A stretch of 41,581 nucleotides of DNA, taken from NCBI GenBank assembly GCA_958430865.1, contig CAUDNR010000073.1, forward strand, positions 1 through 41,581, written 5' to 3'. Shown one piece after another: positions 1 to 11,799 of this stretch. The position numbers and the translations under genes were made by a program. Source of the DNA: Entrophospora sp. SA101 (Eukaryota; Glomeromycota; Glomeromycetes; Entrophosporales; Entrophosporaceae). Within the stretch, counting starts at the first letter, position 1. Every line of letters starts with the position of its first letter. A model generated the notes under the pieces. It saw only the letters and a list, made by a program, of their open reading frames with translations. It was not told where the DNA came from and did not search any database.

Positions 1-848
1 AAGTAGTGGAATATTTAACCCACCCTGTAAAAATCTAAACCTTAAAGATAACTTTATCTGGAATTATTTTATGAAGATGGAACATATCGAATTTGTCAAG
101 CAAAAGCATCAATTTCTCTAGAACATCCAGAGTGTATATGTGATAAGTAAAAAATAATCATTGATTCGATAGTTTTAATAATTAAATCCACAAAATATGA
201 GTGTTGTAACATTCTTAACCACCGCAAATATTTGAAAACATTACGAATGCTCAAAAGTATTACGAAAATTCGAAAATTCGGATGTAGTTATTATTATTGT
301 TATCATGCCTAAAAACTTTCGAATATTCGAATCTGGATTAAGGTTACGAACAGGAATACTAGATCATTGGGAAAAGCATCAATTAATGGTAACATCAACA
401 CGAAAACATTTTTTCATGGTGTTTAAAAAAGCAAAAGCCAAGTTTTATTTTAAAATAAACTTAATTTTTGCTTTTACATGTTTAGCGCATTCATTATTCA
501 TGCACCGTTCGGGTTGCATATATCTTTCAAGAATATCCAATATAAACTATTTCCAAAAGTTTACTACAGACCGTCCATTCAACACCTTTTAATTATTTTT
601 ATATATAGTCAGGAGGAGCCTTTACATACCATAAAGAGCTGGAATACGGGGATTGTTATCACACACTTTTATCAATAATGGTTCTCCAAAAAAAAAAGAA
701 AAATTGCTTAGAGAACGAGACTTTGGAACCAGTAAAGTATATATTTTTTTTTCATTTTTAATAAAATTGATCATGCCGTATTATGAGATTTGGAAGCAAA
801 ATTCAAAAGTAAAATGCGACAACTAAAGGTGTTGATGGTTCTAAAACT
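1..848. other. AT-rich stretch without a supported gene (copy A)
   Basis: Short open frames occur at 305-592 and 478-678 on the plus strand, but they overlap, have no recognisable motif and show no intron signals that would extend them. The stretch lies upstream of the Nramp-like pseudogene, so it could hold decayed N-terminal exons. I could not recognise the conserved first Nramp helix (DPGN motif) in it. Confidence 0.5.
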
Positions 849-1785
849 GTAAATCCCGTTTATCATGCACTATTTTCTGAGGTTATTGACAGTGCAATTG
901 CACTTAAAATGCTTTTTGGACCTGGGGAGTTGCTGTCACTTCTCTTGATGTTATCTTCAAAAATACTGGAAAGCCTGGTGATGTTACTTGTTGCCATAGT
1001 TGGAATTCGTTTTGTTCTGGAACTAAGATATTCAGAACCTAATCCGGCTGATGTTCTAAAAGGATATTTACCTAGTTCAGGAATCTTCACAGACTCTAGA
1101 AAATTGTACATTGCAATTGGTAATATTGGTGCAACAGTTATGCCTCTCAATTTATATTTGCATCCACACTTGGTCAAAGTTAGAAAACATCGTGAAGAGT
1201 CAAAAGAAATTAATAACAAAGACAATAAATTGGAATCAGGTCAAGATATAGCATCAACAACATCAATATTCCAATCTATCGTTAGTCATGCAATAACATT
1301 CTCAACAATAGATTAAACGGCTGAATTAACTTTTGCATTTTTTGTCAATTCTTCAATTCTATATCGTGGCTGCTTCTAATTTCTTTTACAACGAATCAGG
1401 GAGCATTGAGGTGGCTGATTTGTTTGATGCGTTTGATTTATTAAATCAATACCTTTGAAGAACAGCTGGGTATATTTTTGCATTAGCACTATTGATTGCT
1501 GGTCAAAGTTCAACACTTACAGCAACAATTGCAGGCCAAATTGTTATGGAAGGGTTTTTAGGTTGGACAATAAGACCATGGTTAAGGAGGTTTCTCACAA
1601 GAATAATTGCTATAATACCTGCCGTGTTAATTGCCATTTTTAGAGGTGAAGAAGGATTGAACGAAATGCTGGTAGCAAGTCAAGTGGCTTTAAGTATTCA
1701 ATTACCTTTTGTTATTATACCTTTAGTCTATTTTACTAGCAGCAGGAAATTGATATCAGAAAAGTATTTAACAAATCAAAATTAA
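849..1785 (+). pseudogene. Nramp-family divalent metal transporter, broken (copy A)
   Basis: Two blocks of open frame carry Nramp (MntH/SMF) signatures. The first (909-1316, in frame back to about 849) contains ALYIAIG-like and GATVMP-x-NLYLH-like sequence, the hallmark of membrane segment 6. The second (1492-1785) contains AGQSSTLTATIAGQIVMEGF, then PWLRR, GLNEMLVASQ and QLPFVIIPLVYFTSSR, matching segments 8 to 10. Between them the frame is broken by TAA at 1313, a frameshift near 1365 and TGA near 1456, though segment 7 can still be read (TAELTFAFFVNSSIL). The normally conserved His of MPHN is Leu here. The N-terminal third, with the DPGN metal-site motif, was not found. Family members are proton-coupled Mn/Fe importers in the plasma or vacuolar membrane; this copy is very unlikely to work. 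Confidence 0.88.
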
Positions 1786-1905
1786 ATAATAATAATAATA
1801 ACAACAACAATAATAATACAGATGGGCTACAACTACAGATTGATGATAATGATAACAATGATAATGATAGTAATGATAATGATAATATTAATAATAATAA
1901 TGGCA
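1784..1905 (+). repeat. AAT/AAC/GAT trinucleotide low-complexity run (copy A)
   Basis: A run of AAT and AAC triplets turns into GAT/AAT triplets. In one plus frame it reads as Asn/Asp-rich sequence ending at a stop near 1960. It directly follows the Nramp-like C-terminal block and may be its decayed low-complexity tail. Confidence 0.75.
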
Positions 1906-2444
1906 GTAGTGATAATCCTGAGTCGATTTATTTCCTTAATTTTAAAATACCATTTTATTAATTATAGTTTCATCTATTATTAGTTATATTATTTTGTTTT
2001 TAGATTTATTTTTGGTTTATAGTACTGTTAGAAATGCAATTGGGATTTGGACTAGGAAAATCAACCTCTCAGCTGATTTTTTTTATTTTGAGTTTTCTTA
2101 CTTAATACTAATCTATTATATAAGGGTGACAATTGGAGAAAAATCGGATCTTGTTTTTATAGTAGAGGAATGAGATATAGGGCTTGGAATACTTTCTTAG
2201 CATATTAAAAACATATATGTAACCAATTTTAAAAGGATTGTTAATAAAAATAGATTTTTTGTCTGAGGGGTCGATTTTCCTAGTCCAATTTCCCAATTGA
2301 AGATGGTGATTAAAAGGCTGGAGTATATATATTTTTTTATTTATAGATTTTTTTGTATGTTCAAAATGTAATAATATATAATAAAATGCTATTATATGAA
2401 ATATATTTATTAATGATTTTTTTATTATGATTTGTCAAATTTTA
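1906..2444. other. Intergenic, no gene seen (copy A)
   Basis: AT-rich spacer between the convergent Nramp-like pseudogene and the 3' end of the helicase gene. A short coding-like stretch after a possible acceptor (TTTTTAG near 2003) is too weak to call. The part next to 2445 would contain the helicase 3' UTR. Confidence 0.5.
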
Positions 2445-4487
2445 CTATCTAGAGTTAGATCTTCTAAATCGACCACCACCGCCTCCAAATCTATTACCAC
2501 CATCGCCGCCGCCTCCAAATCTGTCACCACCTCCAAATCTGCCACCACCACTACCACTACCACCACCACCACCGCCTCCAAATCTTCCGCCGCCTCCAAA
2601 TCTGCCACCACCACCACCACCGCCTCCTCCGAACCTACCTCTGCCACCGCTTTGTCTATTACTACTGCCAAGTCCAATTTTTTCTAATAAACTGTCGCTT
2701 ATTCTTGACTCGGTTCCAAAAGATCTAGCAAGTTCTTCAACTGCTGGTAATAAACTATTTTTACCAAATAAATGTGTACTGGATTTTCCTGCATCTGTTA
2801 AAGACAATAATAAAATTATTCCCAATTAAAAAACAATAAAAAACCAAATCTCACATCTACTAACTATTATTGACACTATTACTATTACTATTACCACCGA
2901 ATGAATAAAACACTTACAATATCCGAGGAAAGATCCACATGCAGAATGCACATCATCGGGATCAATCATATTGATGGTTTTTTCAACAGCTGCGTCAGGC
3001 TCAATTCCAGACATATTTATTTTTTCTATTGGCAAGTCCTTAATCTGAGATATGAATTTATCCTCAAATGGTGCCAACAATATAATACCTTCACCTTCTT
3101 TACCAGCACGACCTGTTCTGCCAAGCCGATGAATATATTGTTCGCGTGAAGATGGTGCACCTATCTGAAGCACCAATGTTACACCTGGATAGTCAACTCC
3201 TCGAGCAGAAACATCTGATGTAACAAGGATTGCATCACGAGAACATCTACGAAACCTCTCCGAGATTCTGGTTCTATAATCTTGTGTCTTCCCGGAATGA
3301 AGTTCAAACACTTCTAAATCTCGAAGACTTCGAATAAAACTTGCATAAAGGATGGTTTGTGATTTGGTTGGTAAAAACATTATTATTTTTGTATTTTGAT
3401 GTAACAATTTATGATCAGCGATTATTTTACGAATGATGTGAAGTTGAGACGTGTATGGTGAGACAAGGTATGATTGTTTGACTTGAAGATTTGTGTTAAC
3501 ATCGTTTGGATCAACTGTATCAATAAACATGTGGTCTGGGTTTAATGCAAACCTAGCGACTTGTCGAATTTCTTTTGACACAGTTGCTGAAAAGAAAAAA
3601 GTTTGACGCTCTTTTGGAAAACATGAAATAATGTCTTCAATTGCATCACGGAATCCCATGTCAAGTAATTGATCTGCTTCATCCAGTATAAGCTATCGAA
3701 AAAAATTTAATAGATAATGAGTGAAAAGTAATATAAAAATAAAGAAATTAATATATATATATATATATACACATATATATACACATATATATACATACTG
3801 TTTTAATTCCTTGACATTGCCTGTTAAAAAATTTTTCGGTGGTTAACAAATCAAAAATTCTACCAGGAGTACCAACAACTATATCGACTCTCTTTTTCAT
3901 TAATTTTGAAACTTGTGTCGTTCTTCTTTCACCACCTACTAAACAATGAACCTCAAATGGATGATAATATACAATTTTTTGTGCTTCAGTTGCAATCTGT
4001 TGTGCAAGTTCACGAGTAGGTGAAAGAATCATAATTGAGACTATTCTATCATTTCGGCCTTTACTATCAGTATTCCTAAGCATTGTTTCTATTGCTGGAA
4101 TTAGAAAGGCCAGAGTCTTTCCAGTACCAGTCTTAGCCTTTACAAACATGTCACCTTCGATTGGTAACTGGGATAACACAGCATCTTGAACTTTTGTCAT
4201 TGATTGATATCTAAATACTTCTTTTAAAGCTTTCATAGTATGTGGTGCGATTGATGTTATGTCTTCAAAGTTGGCAGGTACATATTCATTTCTTGATACA
4301 ATCTGATCCTCATTCCTTTCTCTTCTTAATTCTGAATTATCAGATGGCCCTTTTCTCCTTACTTGGACCTGGACATTACGATTTTGAATCATTAATGCAT
4401 TATTGCTATTATGATTGATGCTCTGTATAGAATTGAAAACACGACCAACATTTGATAGTTTGGTACGCCCACCACAACCAGTATTAA
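2445..4487 (-). CDS. DEAD-box RNA helicase, Mss116-like (copy A)
   Basis: ATP-dependent RNA helicase. Three exons are visible: 4487-3799, 3692-2918 and 2794-2445. Introns have GTATGT...GATAG and GTAAGT...AACAG borders, and joining them keeps the frame. All motifs are present in order: Q-motif region (FEDITSIAPHTMKALKEVF...MTKVQ), AKTGTGKT, PTRELAQQ, TPGR, LDEADQLLD (completed across the first visible intron), SAT, DVSARGVDYPG and HRLGRTGRAG. A GYYAGK segment spans the last junction, and the protein ends in a Gly/Arg/Phe-rich tail (GGGRFGGG units). The layout fits fungal Mss116/CYT-19-type mitochondrial RNA chaperones. The frame is open upstream of Met 4392 to an acceptor at 4488, where an Arg/Ser/Asn-rich segment could belong to a mitochondrial presequence, so a further 5' exon is expected but not found. 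Sub-family assignment is inference; the helicase call is certain. Confidence 0.93.
3750..3798. repeat. AT/ATAC microsatellite in a helicase intron (copy A)
   Basis: An (AT)n run with interspersed ACAC lies at the 5' end of the helicase intron 3693-3798. On the coding strand it follows the GTATGT donor directly and makes GTATATATAT-like sequence. It is identical in length in copy B, which is notable for such a mutable tract. Confidence 0.85.
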
Positions 4488-6046
4488 CTAAATATCAACC
4501 AAATCAAAAAAAATGAAATTATGGTTCTCTTTTTTTTTTTTTTTTTTGGAAAAAAATACTTTGGAACTTTTTAATATAAAAAGTTAAAGCATTAAACAAA
4601 AAAAATGATAATAATAATAACACTAACGGTTCCTTATTTGCGATATTTTGATGGTTTTCCACAAGTTACATCTTATACTTCTAAAGAGTGTTTGTGCAGA
4701 CATTTTTTTTTATAATCAATTAGGTATATATTTTTTTTTTGATGAGTCGTCACCACTCTGATTTCTTATCGAGATTTAAAAAAAAAATTTTTGAATTTAA
4801 TTGGTAAAATTTTTGAATATCAAATAAAATATCACCCGGAGCCTCCCTTTTCACACCCTAAATTTTCCATTAATATTCTTTAGAAAGAGGAACTTTTTTT
4901 TTAAAAAAAAAAGAATAATCAGGATGTTAATCTTGAGTCCCAAAATAAATTTTAATGTCTGTCTGTTTAGGGTGGTTTCAGACATTGTTTGTGTTGCCTC
5001 CATGTTCCACGTACATGGAATCTTTTCAATAGAAAGAGAGGGACCCAACCTACTCTAAAAGCGATTCTATATGTAACTTGTCACGAGAAATATTTTCAAC
5101 TTAGAAACCACACCCACTTTACACTATAAAACTTTGCTTTAAAGAATGCAGATCTTTTTTCAATGTTGGATCTCTCTTTCTATCGGAAGGATTCCACATT
5201 TGTCTTGTTTTGAAAAAATGGAAGATACTCTGGTAAAGGGTAAAGAATCTATTGAATTTATAAAATTGTGGACAATGGAATGAATGCATCAAAGCCTAGT
5301 AATATTGGTAGAACTGTCGAGGATATTTTATACTTGCATGTTGTTGGTTTTCACTGTCTACCACTAGTAAATGCATTGTAATAGCTCGGCACATTCTTTT
5401 ACCGTTGATTTAAAGGATAGTCAAGCCGAACCCACGAACTTTTTTCTAAGATGAAATAGACGAATTGGAATCAGGAATGAACTAGAACTAAGAATTATAT
5501 TAATTCATATGAAACAGTACATTCTGTTTTACGCAAATGGTTAATTTTCGGTCACCTTAACACAACAAACAATACACACGGAATCTGAGAAATTTGGAAG
5601 TTGATTGAGAGCTATTATGACATTAAAGAAGATTTTACTGTTAGTATTATTGGTGCAATTACTTTACTATGATTTTTATCAATCATAGCATTGGATGGAA
5701 TATATCAATACTAACTTTGTTCATTCATCTACACAAATTGGAATTATCACATGAAAAAATTCGAGAAAAAATTTAAAACAAAAAAATAACACAGTAAAAT
5801 ATGGTTTTTTAATTTTGTATATATAAATAATTTTCTTTAAGGAATTAAACAATTATTAATAAAAACAACTAATTATAAAAATACAATTCTATATAAACAA
5901 TAAATAAATTTATAATATCCAAGTTATTACTTAAACCCTACAAAATACTGCAATGAAATAAGTCAGAGCAATTCAAATTAACAATTGACACAATGAAATA
6001 TAATAAATAGTTTACTTAAAATTAAATATTTTGATCTTATCTGTTT
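4488..6046. other. Intergenic with weak coding remnants (copy A)
   Basis: This stretch should contain the helicase promoter and its missing first exon. Long T and A homopolymers occur at about 4531-4548, 4725-4740 and 4893-4911. Around 5281-5350 a plus-strand frame reads MNASKPSNIGRTVEDILYLH, which looks like former coding sequence but is closed on both sides. Around 5510-5690 there are further broken frames. I recognise no family, and the open frame at 4851-5048 has no support. Confidence 0.45.
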
Positions 6047-9000
6047 CATTCTAATTCATCTATGTCATTTCCATTGTGAAGGTCTTGAACTTTTTGAGAA
6101 ATTGATAATAAATGGGTTTTACTTTTTGTCCTAAGCCCTCTGAATTGTGGTCAATCAATTTCATTCAAAGATCCATTAATGTTTCAATTACATGCAATAG
6201 TTCATCTTTTGTCAATGAACTAGCTGTTGATTGTTTTTCTTCTTCTAATGTAACAGGAATAGGGTGAAATTTTTCTAATGACTTAGGCTTAGCTTTCCTT
6301 TAATATAATCCTGGTAACAATTGCAAGCTGTTGAACTAAACAATTTCATTGCTTCACTTAATTTGTTCCCATCCAAACTCTTAAAAACAGGTATATTTTT
6401 AGATGGATTAAGGAAATCATTATTTCCCAATTCTATTTGAAAGTGCTGTGATTCTTTCTCAAAATCAGGGCATGAACACAAACCATTGTTTTCTTGGTCA
6501 TTATACTCAATTGTTTTAAATAATTTTTTTCGAAGCTGATGATGGCAAGGAAATTTGTAAAAACTTGTATTATTGTTATTAAAAATTATATTAAAATCAG
6601 TAAATGCTAATTACTTACCTTCAAAAACTTGGTGCAATTCCTTGCAGCAATCTCCCAATGTCTTTGAGTTGGCACAGGTGGAACAAGTGCCTTTAGTGTT
6701 TTGTTTATCTCTTCAAGTATTGCATCTAACCCTTGATGTTGATTAGACCATCCTGATTTTGAAACAGCAGAATTTTGTTCAATGAGCTGGTGAATTTCAG
6801 GATGAAGACGAAGTAATTGTTCTTCATAAGCAACTTCAATTGAACAATAAATGGGATGTCATCTTGCTGACCAAATCGGAGCAAAGGCCCTTCATGCTGC
6901 TGCTTTCAATAGTGGTAAGTTGTCTCTTATACTGGTATGATAATTGATTACAGCTTGCAAATACAAAAAATCTTCGATGATATATGGTTAATCAGGTTGT
7001 AAAATTATCATTGAGTTATTTTGCAAATATTAATTATTTACCTGTTCATATTTTAACTTATACAATTCATCTTTTTGGTTTTTAGCCCAATTGAGATATC
7101 CATCAATGCAAGGTTCAGAAACGGATACAATATAAGGCCATACCAGTTCCATTGCCATTGCATGCCAGTATATATTACAAATTGAATCCCATGCTTTGTG
7201 ATGGTCTGCGCATTTTTTATAATATCCTAATTGTTTCTCATTATGAAACCCTTGACATTGTGCAAAATGTTTTAAATCAATATTCCTAAAATCAAAAAGA
7301 GTATTATTGTAAAATAAATTATAATTCAACTTAAATAGCACTTGTAACTATTACAAAACTTGCCAGTTCAATTCTACAAAAGCTTTTAACATATTCATTT
7401 CTTCATGAAATGGCCTGGGTATCAAGATAATTCCAGGATAATCATTTTTAAATTTTTGTGCATAATTGTATGGAACACCATCACAGACTACTGGAATCCA
7501 CTTGCACTAACCTTTGTTGATTCCACTAATTTCTTGAATATGTTCTAATACTTTACGAACATTTTCAATTGAATTAGGATTTAATGGCAAAGGGTCTGGA
7601 ACTAAAATCTCAGGCACCTTAACATCTTTTTGGGGTGGTGACTTTTGAGTTATGCTAATTGGATTTGCATAAGAATCCAAGTCCTCTTTTTGAACTTCAT
7701 AGAATTTGATATTTAAAGGCTTGACAGCATTTTTCACAAAAGTTTCTTGTAAAATTTCCTCCTGTGTTACTTTTTGTGTTCCAGCAAGAGTAGGTAATTT
7801 TGCATTGCATGTAAAACAAATATGTTTTGTATTTAAAATTCCTTCCTTACCACATTTGTTGCACTTTTTTTGACTATCCATTGTCACATAATGTTTAACT
7901 AATAAGATTTGTGTCACCATTTTTTTCTGCACATGCTTCAGCTAATATAATGGCTAGATAATCATTTAATTCATAATCAAGTAGCTCTTGCATTGCTGGT
8001 ATAATGTGATAAAGTTCTTTTATTTGTAATGTATCTAAAGTATGATATAACCAAGGCTCTTGAAGCATCTGTTTCTGATCAGTAGTATCAAAATTAAATG
8101 TAAGGAAACTTGTAACTGTATGAAAAGTTACAGTGTTATGGCCACGATCTAAATAGTTTTTTTGCCCTTTTTGTTCATTATCAAAGGCCAAAAATAATAA
8201 GCCTTTAGGAAGTTGCATCGGCTCACCAGCTAAATTTTCTTGCCATTTGAGAAATTTGAAAAGCTACCAGAACTCAAAAAATGTCAATATCTACTATTTT
8301 TTTGGATTTTACAATTGAATATTTAATTGCAGATGATGCTAAATTGATGGCAGAAACATATTTAAGTTTCTCACTTCATAGATAGCATTCACTGCCACAG
8401 AACACTTAAAAAGTTTTTCTCCCTCAAGTTGGTTTTCATTCTCATTACATATAACAGTTTTTATGAATTCTAAGACAACTGGATTTCATTCAGCCAGCCA
8501 TTCAAAAGTTGAATAACCTAAAAGGTTATCCAAACTAAATCTTTTCTGATCGCTCATTAAATTTATAATATCATCATATATATTTTTACATTCTCTTTTA
8601 GCATTTCTCTTACAAATTCAATTCTTGTTTGTTGATCATTAAATGTATTATTCAACTTCTCTTTCAATTCTTGATTTTCAGATATTAATATTGAATTTTG
8701 TAATTTTAGTTCATTTATTCTTCGTTGATGCACTCCTATGATATTAATATATTCTATTTGTTGAGCCTCAGATTGGTTTAATTGTTCCTTTATTTTTTCC
8801 AATTCTAAAAAAAGATTTGCATGGTGTTAGTTCTGTTTTCGTGTAATTTTTGCATCTTCATCTATTCTTCATTGATATTCTTCAATAGTATTAATATATT
8901 TTATTTGTTGAGCTTCAGATTTGTTTAACTCATTCTTTATTTTTTCTAATTCTAACAAAATGGTTGTGCAATGTTGGTCCTGTTCTTGTACAATTTTTGC

Positions 9001-9306
9001 ACCTTCACCTTCATTTTCATCTTCATCAGTAGTTATTATTTTAAATCATTTGGTTGGTCTTCTCTTGAAAAACTAGAAATAAAACCATCCTTTGCTTTAA
9101 TTTTCAAGAAGAATATTAGAAGTAACAATTTGATTGTAATGTCTAACACAAATTGAATAATTATCTAAAGATGGAATTAATAAAGATAATTCATAAAAAT
9201 ACTTAACAAATATTTTTACACATTCAGCTGCTTTATTCCCTGATGCCAATCTCCAATATTTCTTGTCATGGTTAACATCATCACATGGTCCTAACTCATA
9301 TTGCAA
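6047..9306 (-). pseudogene. Decayed multicopy gene: Cys/His N-terminus, coiled coils, conserved C-terminal domain (copy A)
   Basis: A single ancestral gene can be followed from 9306 down to a stop at 6047-6049. In order: an N-terminal segment with C-x7-8-H-x-K and later C..H pairs (starts MQYELGPCDDVNHDKKYWRL); two tandem coiled-coil units (EKIKEQLNQSEAQQIEYIN and a diverged copy upstream); a block starting MSDQKRFSLDNLLGY; a block MQLPKGLLFLAFDNEQKGQK; a CxxC...CxxC zinc-ribbon-like piece (CNKCGKEG...CFTCNAK); then VVCDGVPYNYAQK, HEEMNMLKAFVELNW, CADHHKAWDSICNIYWHAM and ELVWPYIV. Introns look real at 7041 (GTAAAT donor) and near 6630 (GTAAGT donor). Frameshifts and in-frame stops (for example in WLAE*NPVV near 8490) break it. 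The C-terminal part resembles transposon-like multicopy families such as DUF6589, but that name is a guess. No function is asserted. Confidence 0.7.
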
Positions 9307-9643
9307 CCAATTTCATGAAGATAATTGTGAACATTCAATAGTGCCTTTATTAGCAAGGAAATCATATGTATCTGGAAGATTTGATTCATTTATTAATGAA
9401 GGGCATGACATTGCTCAGGATATAATTAAACATTTGTAAGTTGTTTTTATCTAAAGCCATATTTTTTGTCTTTGAGATGACTAATACTAACAACATTAAA
9501 TAGTTCCATTAGATTAGAGACACCTGCACACAGAGAATCAAGATCAGAAGATCTAGAGCATACATTTGGTATTGATACAACTGTATACATATTTAATAGA
9601 TTATTCAGGATGCATTTAGATGTCTTGGACTGGGGATGGTATA
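9305..9643 (+). pseudogene. Truncated two-exon coding fragment cut by the Tc1-like element (copy A)
   Basis: Exons 9305-9435 and 9504-9643 are joined by a GTAAGT...TAG intron and read through without a stop (…CEHSIVPLLARKSYVSGRF… then …HTFGIDTTVYIFNRLFRM…LDWGWY). The frame runs into the TA target site of the Tc1-like element. No start codon is seen, and the 5' side abuts the divergent decayed gene. I do not recognise the family. It is probably an old gene fragment interrupted by insertions on both sides. Confidence 0.6.
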
Positions 9644-10872
9644 CACACCCCTACAAAAAGTATTGACTCACTTGATGATCTGTCAAAATAATTGAATAAA
9701 CAGGTAATACAAATACTCGTTTTTTTACTAAGCAAATCGATGTTGTGCATTAGTAAAAAAATATTTGTTGAAATGATTACCATAACACTCTAAAATATCA
9801 CATTGGGACAATTGTTATTGATAATTTTATGATGTTTAAAAGTCAAATTAAAATTTTTCGAAAATTTTTTTGTCCTCAAGTGTATATATATACACGTTCA
9901 TAATTATTTGATCGAATATTCATGGAGCATTAATACAAAACGTAAAAAAATTCGGAATGAATTTTTTATACAAGATGATTATCATTATGCGCAAACAAAC
10001 TTTAAAGGGCAATTGCGGCTGAAATATCTAACCAAAACTAGATTTTTTTTTAAAAAAAAAAGATTGAACTTTCAATTTGTTATTTCAATTAAAACATCAT
10101 GTCTCAATTAACAGACTTTGAATAATTGGACATTGGGAAGCAGATGAAAGCGTTTGTGACATTGCTGGTGCACTCAATCATTCTCAGTCACAAGTAACTC
10201 ATGCAATAAAAGCATTTAAGATCAAACTACTATTGCTCCCCAAAAAAATACAAATGAATTAATTTCTTATTTAATGGATTAATGGGTAAATCTTGATTGT
10301 GATTATTTGCAAAAATTAGTAGACAGCATTCCTTGAAGGGTCCAAGCTGTAATTGAATCAAAAGGAAACCCAACAAAATATTGAATAAATGAATGAAATA
10401 TTTATACTTTTTTGATACTTTTGATATAAATTTAATAAAGATTTATTATGTAAAAATAGTATACAAACTGTTGATGAAAATTTTTTCATTATTTTTACAT
10501 TTTGTATTAATGCTCCATGAATATTTGATCAATAATTATGAACGTGTATATATATACATTTGAGAACAAATGGAACAACATTTTTTAAGTTTCCAAGATG
10601 TGTTAAAACATTGTATCTTAAAATAGCTCTAAGTGCTACTTTTTTGAAAAATTTTCGAAAAATTTTAATTTGACTTTTAAACATCATATAATTATTAATA
10701 ACAATTGGCCTGATGTGATATTTTAAAGTGTTATGGTAATCATTTCAAAAAACATTTTCTTACTAATACACAACATCAATTTGCTTAGTAAAAAAATGAG
10801 TATTTGTATTACCCGTTTATTTGATTATTTTGACGGATCATCAAGTGAGTCGATACTTTTTGTAGGGGTGTG
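9644..10872 (+). mobile_element. Tc1/mariner-like element, internally deleted, long inverted repeats (copy A)
   Basis: The ends are CACACCCCTAC... and ...GTAGGGGTGTG, each flanked by TA (9642-9643 and 10873-10874), as expected for Tc1/mariner integration. The inverted repeats are long, about 300 bp, running through the CTCAAGTGTATATATATAC block to the TTAATGCTCCATGAATATT block. Between them, plus-strand remnants of a transposase remain: a helix-turn-helix region near 10123-10220 (ADESVCDIAGALNHSQSQVT) and the C-terminal end near 10318-10383 (SIP*RVQAVIESKGNPTKY). The catalytic DDE core is missing, so this is a non-autonomous deletion derivative. Confidence 0.9.
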
Positions 10873-11236
10873 TATCAGCAAAGTAATCTATTAATAGTCT
10901 AACGTGTACGTACATATTAATATATATATATATACAAAGAAGCAGGTGAAGATGTTTGTTACTAAATCAGGGGGTTAACTTTTTGCTTTCACGACATAAT
11001 TGCTTTATTTGATACGACTTATAATTAAAAAAGTTAGTTACATCATTTATTGTTATCGTGGTGATATGACATTATACAAAATAGTCTAATTCAACATTAA
11101 CACTAATACTAATACTATAGTAAATGATAGTGATACAATAACATCATACAAAACATACAAAATAGTTTAATTTATGAAAACTTCTGAAAACGCTTTTTTC
11201 AACATCTATTTACTGTTACAAAAAACCAAATCAGTG
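10873..11236. other. Spacer, no gene seen
   Basis: AT-rich sequence with a TA-dinucleotide run near 10917-10935. It is unrelated to the sequence at the same place after copy B. If the Helitron 3' terminus exists it should lie here, but I could not identify a CTRR end with a hairpin. Confidence 0.5.
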
Positions 11237-11515
11237 TTAAATCATCTCTATCGGACCTTTTTCGTTTAACAATTTCAATCTCTTGTATTCATTTATCACA
11301 CTCCTACCCACCTTCAAGGAATCGAAGTCGAAATCAAAAACGTCCATCGAATTCCAGGAAGGAGTTCGACTCATCGCCACATAGATCTGACCAGGAGCAA
11401 ACATATTTTGATCTATGGTCAAGGTGACGTGCAGCAACGTTAAGCCTTGGGTCTTGTGGACGGTTAACGCAAAAGAGTTCTGTAAAGGGATTTCACTTCG
11501 GTTTGAATACTGGAA
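11237..11515 (-). pseudogene. Second, partial copy of the Pif1-type helicase C-terminus
   Basis: About 92 codons read PLQNSFALTVHKTQGLTL, then the APGQIYVAMSRTPSWNSMD block and an end at …KGPIEMI. The same segment of the main helicase copy at 11800-12060 ends …KGLKEMHEP and differs at many positions. The motif with VHKTQG and the later QIYVAMSR belong to the C-terminal RecA-like domain of Pif1 helicases. It lies immediately downstream of the main copy in the same orientation, so it is either a local duplication or the tail of a second, otherwise lost Helitron. Confidence 0.8.
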
Positions 11516-11799
11516 AGAAATGAGACATTGTCGCTGGATTGCTCGGGTTGATTTTCTGGATTTGGTTGTAGAAAGTGGGAAATGATGTAATGATTGATTT
11601 TATGATCATGGTTTCAAAAAATTAAGTGTAGACAGTTTATTTAAGATTTGGGGATTTTTTTTTTGTTAAAAAAAAATGCTAATGAGCAAAAATTTATTTA
11701 TTTTATTGAACAAAAAAATCTAAACACATCAATTTAAATTTAGATTGGAAATTAATTACACAACAGAAACCATCAGATCCTTCATTGTTAAAAATTCAT

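Larger units (their letters stand above)
1..10872. repeat. Large direct repeat, copy A
   Basis: This block matches 26661-37532 at a constant offset of 26660. Line-by-line reading shows the same sequence, including homopolymers (the long T run near 4531), the AT microsatellite near 3750 and the Gly-codon run near 2470. The first difference I found is at 10051 (T here, A at 36711). After that, differences are frequent up to the end of the Tc1-like element, and beyond it the two flanks are unrelated. The left end of copy A is the window start, so the true left boundary cannot be seen. It may be a very recent segmental duplication or an assembly duplicate. Confidence 0.97.

Noticed and set aside
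305..678. Two overlapping plus frames of 95 and 66 codons
   Set aside because: No motif, no splice extension and AT-rich composition; not distinguishable from chance frames.
2427..2687. Plus-strand Ser/Thr-rich open frame and a minus-strand Val-rich frame
   Set aside because: Both are shadows of the Gly/Arg/Phe-rich tail of the helicase in other frames (same for 29087-29347).
4851..5048. Minus-strand frame of 65 codons
   Set aside because: The C-terminal part is homopolymer-encoded (Phe/Lys runs), with no motif and no neighbour support.
9908..10111. Plus-strand frame of 67 codons
   Set aside because: It lies across the inner end of the Tc1-like inverted repeat; it does not match the transposase frame.
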